Positions 11,132 through 23,835 of a stretch of DNA of 64,000 bases are shown here, piece by piece. How positions within the stretch are numbered: the stretch's first letter is position 1; the number at the start of each line of letters is the position of its first letter. The translations under genes and the position numbers were made by a program. Location of the stretch: assembly GCA_021464245.1 (NCBI GenBank), contig JADCRB010000029.1, positions 186,001 to 250,000 on the forward strand, written 5' to 3'. Source of the DNA: Carallia brachiata. Taxonomy: Eukaryota; Streptophyta; Magnoliopsida; Malpighiales; Rhizophoraceae. Under the pieces are notes generated by a model, which saw nothing but the letters and a program-made list of their open reading frames with translations, was not told the origin of the DNA and searched no databases.

Positions 11132-14100
11132 CTATGCTGTCTTACGAATCGTTGCTAATACCAGTGTCGTTCCCACACAGCATACATTGACTTCAACGGG
11201 ATTGCTTTTGTCCCGGGCAAAAAAATGACAATAAAAGCATAGAATAGGAATACGCTGAATTTGAAGTGGCAAAGCGTGGTCAAGAAAGTTTGTGACAGCA
11301 CAAACGTAACGACAAAATTTACAACCACACTTCTGCTCTGGCCCGCAGGTCGAATTTTCATAGGGAACATTTCGCCTGAAATAAGCCAACCCAGAGGGCC
11401 CAAGACCAACCAAAACCAGCTGCATATATTTGCTTGCTGCCTGAAACCCCTGTTGTAGCAGCAAGCACTCCAGGCACTGCAACCTTAACAGAAATTGCAA
11501 CCTTAAATTAAGTTAAAACAATGAAATTTTCTAGCAAATAATAAGAAAAAAAAAAAAGAAGAAGTATATATGCCTGCGCTTGTCTACAGGAACGCGTGGC
11601 CCTTGTACGCGAGACAGCCATGTAGTTCCCGATTGGCCCCATTTTTTTTTTTAATACACCCTGCCGCTTGGGGCAGGCTACCCGGAAATAGGAAGGCATA
11701 CAATAAGCGAAAAAGCAGCGTTTTGAACAGTGGCAAATTCAAAAAATATTTTCGGAAGAGCAAATTTTGTACGTACACATACAATAATAAAAGCTAATAT
11801 ATATCATAAAAATAAAAAATTAAATTAATTATTATAAATAATAAACATCATAATTATATTATGTGAATTCTAATGTTTTCAGTTTTTTTTATTTTTTATA
11901 CAATCAAATAATTAAATTTAGTATATAAGTAATCATTTAAATATTTAGTCATTTATTTTGCATGCGAATATGTAATAGATATTTTATGATGTTCATTGTA
12001 AAAATATATTTATTACAACTATTATAACTGATCAAATTAAAATTAATTTATAAACAAATATGTATTTTTTTTAATAACAATAATTACTAAAAATTTGTTT
12101 CACTAAAATATCTTTTAAAAAAGAGTGATAATATGAATATGAAAAAAATTTATTGAAATAATTTTAAAAAAATGAAGATAATTTTAGTGAATACAATGTA
12201 AATAGATTGCCAAAGAAATTTAAAAAAAAAGATAAAGAGACTGATTTTTTTGAAAAAGAAGAAAGCGATGAAAAGAAAAAAAAAACTAGTTTCTTTGCCA
12301 AAAAAAAAATGAAGAGGCACCAAAAAAAAAAAAAGAAAGAAGGTGAAGAAGAAAAAAGAGGGCTAAAGAACAAAATAAAATGAAAATGAGGGAAAAAAAA
12401 AAAGAAGGCGAAGGTGGGAATCAAACTTGAAATTTCTTAAGGAGGGGGACAAAAAATTGAGGGTGGGCTTAGCTTTAAGGCTAAGTTCTAATATTTCAAA
12501 ATAGTTAAAAATTGCCCACTTTAGATCTGCCAATGTCTTAAACTAATTTCTTACCTGGCAGACGAACATTAGAGCCCCACTAAGGATAAACAACAATCTT
12601 CGACCAAAGCGATCGACCACTCTGGTAGACACAAGAATGGAACAAATATTGACAACTCCTAAAATGATTGCTGCTATTAGAGCCGAATCATTTCCAAAGC
12701 CAACCGAGCAGAAAAGGGCAGGAGAATAAAAAGAAATTATGTGAATCCCTGTTACTTGTTGGAAGAAAGGGATAGCAATTGACATCACTCGATGTGGTCT
12801 GTACTGCCTCTCCAATATGGTCACAAAAGCTTCTTGACGGGCAGCTTTGGCTACTTCATTAGACTTGACAAGATCACCAAGCTCATTGTCCACATTACTC
12901 CTGATTCCTCGGGCTTCGATCAATGACTGTCGAGCTCTCTCGATCTTGCCTCGTTCTACAAGGCTAGTCGGTGAGTCAGAAACGAGGAGAGCCCCTGTTG
13001 TCATTATAACAGCAGGCACCACGGCAAGGCCGAGGGAGAGACGCCATCCCCAGGTGTACTTAGCGGCGCCACAATTTATGCAATTAGTTGCCACTACTCC
13101 AATGCCTAAGAAAAGGTTGAAGCCTGTGTTAAATGCTCCGCACCATTTATGTGGCGCCAGCTCTGAGAGGTAAATTGGAGCAGCCTGCATTGCGTTATAC
13201 GTAACATCAGCAAAATGCAAGATATTTTTCTCTGCTACAATGAATGATCATTCTCAAAATTGTGTTTCTATAAAGAAAATTATACTCTTTGAAGGGCTAC
13301 TGAATAAAAAAAAGTACTCACTTTATAGTCCCTTAGGGACATCAATATTTAAAACTTAAAATTTTCATTTTAGAAATTTTAAGTTATAATTTTCAGAATG
13401 GACTGTGAGATTTATGGAATCAGTTCACGGCTAACAGATCTTCTGATTGGAAAAACAATACTCGCTTTATATTTTAGCAAATTAAGCATGAGAAAGCACC
13501 CACTGACCTGATTAGTGAAACCAACCCCAAAGCCGAGAAAGAGGCGGCCTAGGATAAGCATGACAATATTGGCAACGGCACAATTTAAGGCAGTACCAAC
13601 CAGGAAAATGCAGCCCCCAAGCACCATGGGGTTTTTCCTGCCCACTACTGTAGTCAAGTGGTTAACTACAAGGGATGCAGCTAACCCTGCTATGTAAAGC
13701 GAAGACGTGAATGCTGTTAAAACTTGGTTATCATATACACTACATGTTTATTTTGGCCTCTGATGCCTTCTTTAGTACTGATGGGAAGAATTTCTTGAGA
13801 AACGGTTCCATAGTTGTAATAACCTCTGCGATGAAATTGAGTAGAATCTCAGCGAAATTCTGAAAAAGGGCCTGAAGCCCAAAACTATAACATCTAGACT
13901 CCCATTAAAGAAGGCCCACAGAAATCATCTGAAGATTGCCTTACTTTTAATTTGAACTTTGAGACCAAAGGAATGTTTGACGGCTCCAAAGCATTACCAG
14001 CCTCATTACTAAAGCCCAATTTCAAAATAACAATAATAATAATAATAATTACAATACTACTAATTGCGTAAACCCCATTTTTTTTGTGAGAAAGAGGCTA

Positions 14101-14565
14101 GTCACCGGTGGATTGCTTACATTTCCAAAGCAAGAGGGGGAATTTGGTAGAAATTAAACAGCCCATAAGCTAACACATTTGAAACGTTCCATTTTCTGTG
14201 GGTGCGTTATACAAGTAGCCAAAAGTTAAGCATTAACAACCAACAATTATAAGCCATCGTCTTAAGTATTAGCCAAATGGCTAAAATTAATGAAGATAAT
14301 GCAGTATCTAGAACGACATCCATTCATAAGTTTCACTTTATTTATCTAAAGAAGCAAGTTGAGAAATTTAAGAGTTACTGATAATTAAAATAGCCTGCAA
14401 CATGGCTGGGACAATACCTGAAATTCCAATGTCGTAGCCAAAAATGAGACCACCGGATGCAGCAACAATGCATGTGACCACCACTGAGACCGTTATCTTG
14501 CCGTTAAGGTCACCGACGGAGTCACCGACTGGTCAGTCGTCAACCAGAAAACTTCCCACGGCCAT
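11132..14565 (-). pseudogene. STP-type hexose transporter pseudogene, unit 1 copy
   Basis: Four exons of a plant sugar transport protein (major facilitator family, proton/hexose symport in the plasma membrane) are visible: 14565-14418, 13825-13508, 13184-12555 and about 11501-11132. Exon 3 is intact, with the FFQQVTG and VDRFGRR motifs, and exon 2 keeps VGRKNPMVLGG and RLFLGFGVGF. The gene is broken in several places. Codon 11 is TGA (14535-14533). Exon 2 has TAG at 13742-13740 followed by a 2-base deletion. Exon 4 lacks about 30 bases of a membrane helix, lost one G at about 11400 (TGGGCCC against TGGGGCCC in unit 2), and has TAG at 11157-11155 where unit 2 has TGG. Splice sites are still canonical, so decay is fairly recent. 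Confidence 0.9.
11502..12554. other. Last intron of the transporter pseudogene, AT- and purine-rich
   Basis: A 1.05 kb intron between exons 3 and 4. The part at 12160-12425 is strongly purine-biased (GAAA and AAAAG runs) on the plus strand. Long open frames in it are low-complexity only. Confidence 0.6.
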
Positions 14566-15370
14566 CTTCTTACTTGCCCAATTGAAGACAAGAGGGGGAA
14601 TGGAGAGATGGAAGGAGCTTTGGTGGGCGTTTATTTAAAGACAAGTAAGGAGAAACAGTTATTTTTTCCCCTTTGGTATTATAATTTATAGTAGTAAACT
14701 AGCAATAGTATATTTTGAGTGAAGAATAAAGGTGAGAAATGAATGTCCAAACTATTGAATTCCAAACTATTGAATTTGGCAAAAAATCACTTATTTTTTT
14801 TCATTACCACGGGTGACATGCTCTAAGAAATATTGAAACTTAAAATGCTTATTTGATTTGCTTGTTGCTGCTAATTATTGTTACTGTTTGCTAATATTAA
14901 TTGTTGTTGTTGATTACTGATTATTTATGTTATTACGAATAAATTAGAATAATAATATTTAGTTAAACTGATATTACTTATTGCTTAAAGTTTTAAAATG
15001 ACTATTAGGTACATCTTATTGGTAAGGAGCAACGTGAGCCTCTCAGTATAAAAGGATGGTGCTTGCTATTCATAGCAGTTGAATTTTGCTGAGTTTCACA
15101 GGGTATGTACAAAATCTATAGATGGTGTCCCCAGAGCTGTTTTGTTTTCTTGGCAGGACGTTGTATTTTCTTTTGGGGTCCTCTTCCATGATTTGTTATG
15201 AATAAAAAACCTCTTCTTTCACTTCACAAATATATTCTATGCTTTTTTTTTTTATTTTTAATGAATCTTTTTTATTGTGTTGTATAAAATTATAAGTAAA
15301 TTATACTTAAAAAAATGAAGTCACATAAAAGAATCTTTAAAAAGTATATAGCAGAGAATCAATACTTAAG
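14566..15370. other. Upstream flank of the transporter pseudogene
   Basis: Former promoter region; on the minus strand a TATA-like TTTAAATAAA lies near 14629-14640, about 65 bases before the ATG. Unit 2 lacks this region entirely because of a deletion. The rest is AT-rich and featureless. Confidence 0.45.
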
Positions 15371-16736
15371 GGCCCGTTTGGAGTGGTTTAAGTTTTCTGT
15401 TTTCTGTTTATTTTTCACAAAAAAAATAAAAAACATGTTTGTTATTGATTCTGTTTTCTGTTTTTTGTTGAAAAGTTAAAAGTGTTTTTCAAAGAAAAAA
15501 ATCAAATTGGGAAAATAATAAAAATAGCTTTCCGATTTTGTTTTTCACTTTTTTTTCTATACTTTCTCTCACAATATTTTCTTTCTCTATCTACCCTCTT
15601 TACCATATCTCTCTTTATTCATCCTCTCTCTTTCCCTCTATATTTTTTCTCTCACTACTCATTCTCTCTCAACTCATTCTCTCTCTACCCTCTCTCTCCC
15701 TTTTCTATCTCTACCATTCTCTCTTTACCCTCTCTCTCTCTCTATATTTTCTCTCTCTCCTCTCTCCCTTTTTTTTCTATCTCGACCATTCTCTCTCTAC
15801 CCTCTCTCTCTCTCTATATTTTTTCTCTCTCCTCTCTCCCATTTTTTCTATCTCTACCATTCTCTCTCTACCCTCTCTCTCTCTATTTTCTCTCTCAACT
15901 CATTCTCTCTCTACCCTCTCTCTCCCTTTTTTATCACTACCATTCTCTCTCTACCCTCTCTGTCTCTATTTTCTCTCTCTCCTCTCTCCCTTTTTTCTAT
16001 CTCTACCATTCTCTCTCTACCCTATCTCTCTCTATTTTCTCTCTCTACTCATTCTCTCGCTACTCTCTCTCTCTCCTTTTTCTATCTCCATCATTCTCTC
16101 TCTCCTCTCTCCCTTTTTTTCTATTTCTACCATTCTCTCTCTACCCTCTCTCTCTCTATTTTCTCTCTCTACCCTCTCTCTCTCCTTTTTCTCTCTCTAT
16201 TCATTCTCTCTCTACCCATACTCTTTCACTTTTTTTTATTTTACCATTCTCTCTACTCATTCTCTCTCTACCCTCTCTCTCTCATTTTTTTCTCTCTCTA
16301 TCATTCTCTTTACTCGTTCTTTCTCTACCCTCTCTCTCTTTTCTCTCTTTATCATTTTCTCTACTCATTCTCTCTCTACCCTCTCTCTCTCTCATTTTCT
16401 CTCTCTACTATTCTGTTTACTCATTCTTTCTCAACCATTTCTCTTTATGTCATTATCTCTACTCATTCTCTTTCTTCTCTCTTTCTCTCTCCTTTTTCTC
16501 TCTACTCATTCTCTCTCTACCGTCTTTCTCTCTCTCTCTCTCTCTCCCATTTTTCTCTCTATATTTATACTCTTTTTACCATTTCTCTCACTATCATTTT
16601 TTTACCTATTTTTTTATTCTTATAGAAAAAAAATAAAAATTGACAGTAATAAACACAAAAATTCAGCAAACAGCAAAAACAAAAAACAGAAATTGAAAAG
16701 CAGAAACAAAAAACTGACAACGTCTCCAAACGGACC
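15371..16736. mobile_element. Short-TIR element with a kilobase-long CT-rich core
   Basis: The ends GGCCCGTTTGGAG (15371-15383) and CTCCAAACGGACC (16724-16736) are inverted repeats matching at 12 of 13 positions. The immediate flanks TTAAG and ATAAG match at 4 of 5 and could be a target duplication. Nearly the whole interior is a polypyrimidine tract. There is no transposase, so it is non-autonomous. The region is deleted from unit 2, so presence or absence there cannot date it. Confidence 0.6.
15545..16580. repeat. Polypyrimidine tract of degenerate TCTCTCTACC repeats
   Basis: About 1 kb of almost pure C/T on the plus strand, built from imperfect units such as CATTCTCTCTCTACCCTC. Two overlapping frames stay open for 384 and 400 codons only because CT repeats contain no stop codons; their Ser/Leu/Phe products are not credible proteins. 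Confidence 0.9.
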
Positions 16737-18962
16737 ATAAGATTATAGTAATGCAGCTTTTAGCGTGCTTCTGTTGGTTCACCACGATCAACACAAATTT
16801 AGTTTCCTTTTATAAATAGAGTAATGGGAAATTGTTTAAATTAATATATTTCCGATGATCACCTATATGTTTTGTGCGTGCGTCTGTATACGTGGGTGTA
16901 GTTGCCATAGGAGGTGTCTGATTTTGTAGATAGGAGGTGCTGTTGTTGTTAGAAATTAAAGAGTGAGATAAAATAGTATTTAATTATTTTTTTAAGTATT
17001 ACTGTTAACCTCCAAACTACTAATTAGAAAGGTAGGATCCCTCTTATTTTTTATTATTATCGGCATGTTGAATGCTATAATTATAAAACTAACTCTTGCA
17101 AAATTCACTCTGCAGTCCGACTGCACAGGGACAAGCAGACAAAACTAAAGGAGTACTGTTATTTTTTTTAAAGAAATATGTTTGAAAAAATATTTAAATA
17201 TAATTGATCAGATTTAATGTGTAATCAATTAAATTATAAGTGCAATTAAGTATTAAATTTTTTTTAATTAATTACACTTTTAATTCAATTAATTATACAT
17301 TAAATTTAATTAATTATATTCAAACATATTTTTTTTTAATCTTTTTTATTCGAAACTGTGACTTTTTAGAAACTGAAAGTGCGCTGGACGCTTTTTTGTT
17401 TTTATTAGGACAGTACGGGAGACGCTAAAGCAATGCAAATTTTTTTTTCTTTTTTTTTTTTAACTCATATTTGTGAACAGCATAATAAAAATAAAAATAA
17501 TATTATTTTGTTAAAATTTCATGAACGGAAAAAAAGTTAAAGCATTTTTTTTAACTTTTCTTTATGTACAGTATCAGAAAATTATTTATATTATTTATTA
17601 AAATTTCATATAATTATCAATATGTATTTCTATTATAAAAATAATATTATTTCAATGACATTTTTCTTTTTTTTTTCTCTCTTCTTCAATTTTTATTGCA
17701 CGAATAGTAACTTCCACAATAAAAATAATAATACTTTTCAAGTGCAGTTGATCTTTAAGTCATATATTTAATAAGTTTTTATTTATTAATATATAATATA
17801 CAATTTTAGAATACTAGTTAGATTAGATAGAAATAAAAAATTAATTTATTTTAATAAACTACAAATAAGATGTCTAAAATGATTATTAATTATTTAATCA
17901 GCAATAATTAGTATTAATTTAATTAAACATTATGATTTCATTTTATTTTTTAACAATAATAAATTATAATAATATCAATACGATAACAACAATTAACAAC
18001 ATATTCTATATGCTTCTCGCTCGTTCGGCTGAATCTCTATCTTTTAGCATTTGGGCACGGATCGTTTTTATTATATGCCAGCACAGCCATGAGTGGCCAT
18101 TCTCGCGGCTTAATCTCCTGAGGCCGATATGTTTGCCCATTTCAACAAGTAAGCGATACAGTAGAGACAAACCTGAACAATTTTATTATTCAATAAGATA
18201 AAATTGTTTGAAAACGGTAAGAATCTATTACCGTTCATAATTTCTTTTTTGTTCGGGCGTGAGATATGCAAACAAAATTAAGAATTTTAGTACACAATTT
18301 AATTTTATGTAATAATAAAAAATTACATAATTTATTTATTTTTTAAAATTTTAATTATTAAATAATTTATATTATTTTATTATTATTTTATTGTTACTTA
18401 AATATAATTATTTAATTTTTTTAAAAATTAATTACTATCGGTGACTTCCAAATTCTACTGTTATTCGTAGGACATAGGATACCATTTTTTTGACATAGTA
18501 TATACCATTGAGAATAGGGAAGTACAAAATTTTTATAAACGGCAAAAACAAGGTTTTATTCGTATCTTACCAAGAAATAAAGCAAGCCGTCGAGAGGTCC
18601 CGATGATAACCCAAACCAACAATGCATGCAAAAAATCAAGAGCAAAAAAGTACATAAATAGAAGAAGGATACGGACAATTATTGACTTATTAATGTACGT
18701 ACTTGAAAGAAACTAAGGGTGAGATTTAGTTGTGTGAATAATTTAAAATTTATTAAATATAAAGATTATTATTATTTTATAATTTTTTAATAAATTTAAA
18801 TAATATTATTTTTTTACATAAATTATTATTTATTTTTTTTAATTATTTTCTTTCTCATAATTTTTTATTAATTTAAATATTTTTATATAATTTTTTCTCT
18901 TTTAAATTACTATTTATTTTTAAATTATTTCTGATAACTTTTTAACAAGGTAACCTAAACAA
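16737..18962. other. Partly duplicated spacer with a unit 1-specific AT-rich block
   Basis: 16780-16915 and about 18003-18640 match unit 2 at 36923-37040 and 37040-37680. The block between, about 16916-18002, is absent from unit 2 and is very AT-rich. A hairpin (arms AACAATTTTAT and ATAAAATTGTT, 18176-18208) is largely kept in unit 2. 18690-18962 is AT-rich and unit 1-specific, next to the LINE. No gene is supported. Confidence 0.5.
17169..17345. repeat. AT-rich foldback (MITE-like inverted repeat)
   Basis: The left arm starts ATATGTTTGAA (about 17176) and the right arm ends TTCAAACATAT (about 17324-17334). The AT-rich arms of about 80 bases are roughly complementary around a centre near 17258. 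The family is not identified. Confidence 0.5.
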
Positions 18963-21240
18963 ATGATGAGAAATCACAAGAAGAATCTCGCACCTCCATG
19001 GACGTCGGCCACGGTTAGTCTGGCGGGAAAACGATCTCCTCGAGCGAAGCCACAAGAAACTCAACTTTGGAAATCACCAAAGCAGTCCTCCCGTAGCGTC
19101 GCCGGACCCTCTTGCGCAAGCACCCCTAGCACCCCCACGAGCTGGATTGCGACCTCGGATTCCTTCATCGCGATATCTTCTTGGCTTCGGGTACATCGCC
19201 TCCTATTTGGGAACCTGATACTGACCGAATTGAAGACGAGGAAGTAGAACCACAATCAGACGATGCTTCTGAGCTGGGTCCGAGGGATTGCCCAAAGATC
19301 CCTTTTACTGCGGCGGAGAAGGTTCAAATGCGGGAGCCCTTATCGTGAAACTCCTGGGAGGCAACTGGGGTTTGCTTGTCTCTACGGACGCCTCGTTCAA
19401 CTCTGGAGTCCCAAAAGCCAACTCTGCCTTATTGATCTCAGCAACGATTTTTTCTTGGTCCGCTTGGAGAATCCCAGCTTGTGCTCAGTGGAGGGCCCTG
19501 GGCTGTTGCGGGGCACTACCTAACTGCACGCAAATGACAACCGGATTTCGACCCTGATGAGGCAGGCATTGAGTGTGTTGCGGTTTGGGTTAGGCTCCCG
19601 AAGCTCCCGTCGGAGTACTTTAATGCAACAGCCTTATGGCGATTGGGTAATCGGATAAGCGAAACGCTCAAAGTGGATGGCAATACAGCTGATATCGCTC
19701 GTGGTAACTATGCACGCCTTTGTGTTGAGGTTGATTTGACACAGCCGCTCGTTACTCGTTATGTGATTGGTGGCAAAATCCGGCGAATTGAGTATGAGGG
19801 AATTCATCAATCCCCACTCTGCGGTTTGAAGAGGTTTGGTGCGCGCTTCTAATCTTATTGCCAGAGGCAGTAAATCGGGGTTGGTGAATGGCAAAACAAT
19901 TATGTTCTGAACTGACAAATGACTTATTAATGCTCCCCTGGCATCTAAGGCCTTACGGCCTCTAAAGTTCTCGTTAATTATGCCAAAAAGCAACAGATCT
20001 ATGGGTGCCAGGTAAAGGTTGGGATATTCAAACATTGGCTTCCGTACTCCCTTTGGACCTTGGAGTCTTGTCTTGTGAGGCCTGCCGAGTGCATCCCAGA
20101 GGTCCTTGCTCGGGGCCTCCAATGGGGTTATTCTCTACGAACTCTGCTTAGCACCTCCTTGTTTCCCACACTCCGGTTGATGGTTGGAATCCTATGTTTA
20201 TGCTCGTGTGGAAGCTCAAGGTGCCTGAGCAAATAAGGTGCTTTTTGTGGCAGGTATCTCATGGTAGTATCGTGACCAATTATGAACGGTGGCGACGGGG
20301 TCTATCCGCTACGAGCCTTTGCTCATTATGCTCAATGCATGAAGAGCACTTGTTACATGTTTTTCGGGATTGTAAGGGTGCAATGGCACTTTGGTGATTT
20401 TGCTAGTTGGTTTTTGCGCAATCTAACGGATCGTCCTGCTGCGGCGGGAGGCCCTGATTGGCGAGTTATTTTTGCAACGGTGTGTTGGTGGCTGTGGAGA
20501 TGGTGGAATGAAAAGGTTTTTGCTGCTTCCCAAGCGAATTTTTACTCCCCTTCCTTCATATGGCGACAAGCTTTGGAGTTTTTTTCATGCCTTTGAGAGT
20601 GAGTGGCCTTCGTGCCCAGCATGGCTTGTCTACTGGCTATCCATTTATATCTGGGCAGGCCTCGCCTGAAGGCTGGGTAAAGTTAAATGGTGATGGTGCC
20701 TCGCGAGGGAATCCAGGTGTTGCCAGTGTGGGAGGGGTCGTGCGTGACACTAGAGGAGCTTGGCGTTTTGGGTTCGCTTATCAAATTGGCTTCTGCACGG
20801 CCTATGCTGCAGAAATTTGGGCTATTCTCATTGGCTTGGCTTGGACATGGCAAAAGGGCTATCGGAATGTGTGGGTGGAGGCTGACTCTTTATTGGCTTT
20901 GTCCACCATTGTGAAAGGAGTCCCCACGACCCACTCTTATTACAATCTCGTGCAAAGCTGCTGCGATTACCCCCAGAGGTGTTGGTAGGTCTGGATTTCT
21001 CATGTCTACCATGAGGGGATTTCTCATGTCTACCATGAGGGCAATCGCCTTGCAGATTAGCTCTCTAAATATGGGTTCTCCATTCCAAATAAAGAGGTCT
21101 TCTACCAGCCTCCTCAAGCAGCAAGCATTGGACATTCTAAAGCAAGACTTGATCGGTGTTGCATGGATTCGGGGTATACGCTAGCTTCTTGTGCTCATTT
21201 GCTATCTCTAAACTCTTCCCAGTTGACAAAAAAAATATAT
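18963..21240 (+). mobile_element. Degraded, internally deleted LINE (L1-type) remnant
   Basis: The first part (about 19260-19815) is a plant LINE ORF1 (DUF4283 type), read across frameshifts. Recognisable pieces are VKLLGGNWG, DLSNDFFLVRLENP, AVWVRLPKLP and ARLCVEVDLTQPLVTRYVIG (about 19577-19800). It then jumps at about 19820-19830 into the C-terminal part of ORF2: the reverse-transcriptase zinc-binding region (VPEQIRCFLWQV, CSLCSMHEEHLLHVF, about 20200-20400) and an RNase H domain (about 20675-20920, with DGAS, the AE pair and EADS carrying the acidic residues). Endonuclease and reverse transcriptase are missing. Several Trp codons have become TGA. The 3' end is an A run near 21224-21231. 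Unit 2 lacks it. Confidence 0.85.
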
Positions 21241-23835
21241 GTTTATAGATTTTAATAATAAATATATAGTTAATTTAATAATTTATTTTTTTTTTTAAAT
21301 TCAATACTTTATATCTATTAACAAGTATCAAAGCAGCTTTTTTCATTAAAAAAAATCCTTTCATGACGCTTATCTGTGACATAGACAGAACAATGGATGA
21401 ATTCAAGCTTAGCCCAGAATACTCCGACTGGAACAAGTCAGTAGTAGCCAGTGCCGGAGCTAAGAAATATGGTCAGTGGGACAACAATATATAAGTTGCA
21501 AATAAGTCAATTTTAATTGAGTTTTGATATGTTTAACTTAGTTCGTTCAATAAATAAGGTTAAGATTGAAATTAGATATCTGTATATTTTATTAACAAAT
21601 CGAGAAAGTTGAGTTTAAATAATTTAAATTAAAGTTCATTTACTTAAAAAAAAATATTGTTGTGAGACTTTCATTAATAACTTATTTAATTTTATAATAT
21701 AAAAATAAATAATTAAAATTATAAAACATTTATTTTATAAATAAAATTAATATGATAAAAAATTTCTAATTTAATATAATTAGCTGATTAAAAGATAACA
21801 TGTTTGATTTTAGTATGTAATAAGAAATATATAACTATGATTTAAAAATGAGCTAACTAAATGAACTCTATACACAAGAAGGAAACGAATTTGCTAATAA
21901 ATTTACAAATGAATTTTAAGTAAATTATTTTCACATTCAAATTATCTAATCTTATCATTATTTAAATTGAAGTTGAACACAAGTTTTAAAATTAGTCTTT
22001 AGTATTAACTGGATCAGTAAAAAAAATTGCATTTTCACAAATGGATGCAAGTAGTATATACATACATTGAGAGAGAAGAAATTTAAAAATATCTATACTT
22101 CATATTTTTTTATCAGTAATGAAATCATTTTTAATCCTTAATTTTTAAATAAATAGAAATAAAATTACTATTTAGTGGGAATAAAAGTTTAATTCGAGTG
22201 GGAGAAAATGCCAATTCTCAATGGGAGCAAAGTAAAATTTTAATAAAAAAACGTAAATTAAAAATTTTACTTAGATTACTGAGTTTGTAAAATCTAGTAG
22301 GGGCAATTACCCCACCGTCCCTCAAGTGGCTCCACTACTGGTAGCAGCCACCTAGTAGACAACCCCTGCCACTTGTGAAGGACAAAAAAAAAAAAAAAAA
22401 AAAAAGATCAAGCTAATCACGCCGGCCTTTTTTTTTAAAATAAAAAATAATCATCCTTGACCACCTTAAACAAGCTAATCAAGCCAAAATAATCACGACC
22501 ACCTCAGCCAAGATCCTAGAGAATCTTCTATAACCAAGCAATGGCTCATGGCTCCTTCCTTACTCATAGTTTCGCTGGGTTTTTCAATCCGGACGGGTGC
22601 AATCTCTCGGGTTAGGCATTGCTCCACATCTTACGTATGCAGCAACCAAACCCATCGGCACTGGACTGTAGTTAAAGTCCTATTGGGTTGTTGGGTCGTT
22701 GTGCTCCATGGAACCTTACTGGCCCATTTTCAAGCATTTTCAGTCTTTGAGACAGCTGTTTAAATATGGCCCACCCAAACCGGAGATTGATAAGGTCCAA
22801 TGGATAGGGTGGCATATAAACTCTTAGTTAGTTAAGTCTAACAGTGCTCCTTAGCAAACATTTCAGTAAATAAAATTTAGACTTTTGTTTTAGATATTTT
22901 GAGTTTAAATTTTAAAAAAAAAATGTGAGATTTATAGAAGAAGAAAGCTACCAAATCTTAGGCAGAGAAGAGTGGGAGGGTGGGAGGGGTGAGATTTATG
23001 AGAGGAAATAAATATCAAATTCTAAAAAGGGAATAGTAAGATTTATGAGAAAGAAAAACTATTTCTATTGTATAAGTTTATGACGTAATGGATATCTTAA
23101 TAGACAAAAAAAAGTTTAGGTCTAATGGTAAAGTAACATAAATTTTAGTTGCAGGCAAGTAATGTTGTTGGTATTTTATTTTTAAATAATTTTTCAATAA
23201 AGTTATTTTTTTATTTTTAATTTGATTTTTTAATTTGTATCCTTTAAGGTAAAATATATATTATAATATAAATTATTTTTTTCTTTTTACTTTTCACTCA
23301 TTTTTAAGCATATCATTTTTAATTTTCTTTCTTTATATTACATTTTCTTAAATATAAAGAGGATGAAACACATTATTTTGTCTTAATATTTATTTTTCTC
23401 ACTTTTATTCTTCTCGTATTCTTCTCTTCTTAAATTTTGTCCCAAACAAAGGGTAAAGGGGCTGCAATGCGACATGGAAGAAAATCCAAGTTAATATGCA
23501 AATGCAGAAACATAAATGGGTCCCGTTACATTACAACGACTATTATCATAACATGATCATAATTATTGTGTTGTACATTTGCGGTCTGATCTCTAAGTAC
23601 ACGCATGGTGGTGACAAAACATCAATCCATGTACCTGGCTAGAAAGACAACATCCAAGTTTTTTTTACTAAGTATAGTGGAAAAAGACACAAAAATCAGT
23701 GCAGCTACTCTCCCAGTGTGGAGCGCACAACCTAAAGACCAAGTGATCTAGAACCGAGTACATTAGCATATCCCTTCCTAGTTCTGCCACTACAACCAGG
23801 AGTTGTGCTGATGGAAATGAATAGAGAAAGCAAAG
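21241..23835. other. Tail of duplication unit 1 and spacer before receptor copy B
   Basis: Blocks at about 21355-21440 and 22320-22835 match unit 2 at 39180-39310 and 40085-40490. The blocks hold no gene. The last common sequence is around 23110-23160, so the unit boundary lies near there. 23170-23835 is AT-rich and would correspond to sequence left of base 1. A long A run lies at 22385-22404. Confidence 0.5.

Noticed and set aside
12164..12424. An 86-codon Phe-rich minus-strand frame
   Set aside because: It comes from A/G-rich low-complexity sequence inside an intron of the transporter pseudogene.
15482..16740. Two overlapping open frames of 384 and 400 codons rich in Ser, Leu and Phe
   Set aside because: They lie in a CT repeat, which cannot contain stop codons in these frames. 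Composition is pure low complexity, both frames read equally well, and the tract is the core of a transposable element.
17932..18201. Frame with similar peptide in unit 2 (37000-37239)
   Set aside because: Similarity is explained by the duplication. Changes hit all codon positions and the 5' parts are in different frames, so there is no sign of selection on a protein.
19634..20122. 162-codon minus-strand frame
   Set aside because: It is antisense to LINE ORF1 and ORF2 fragments that are clearly read on the plus strand.
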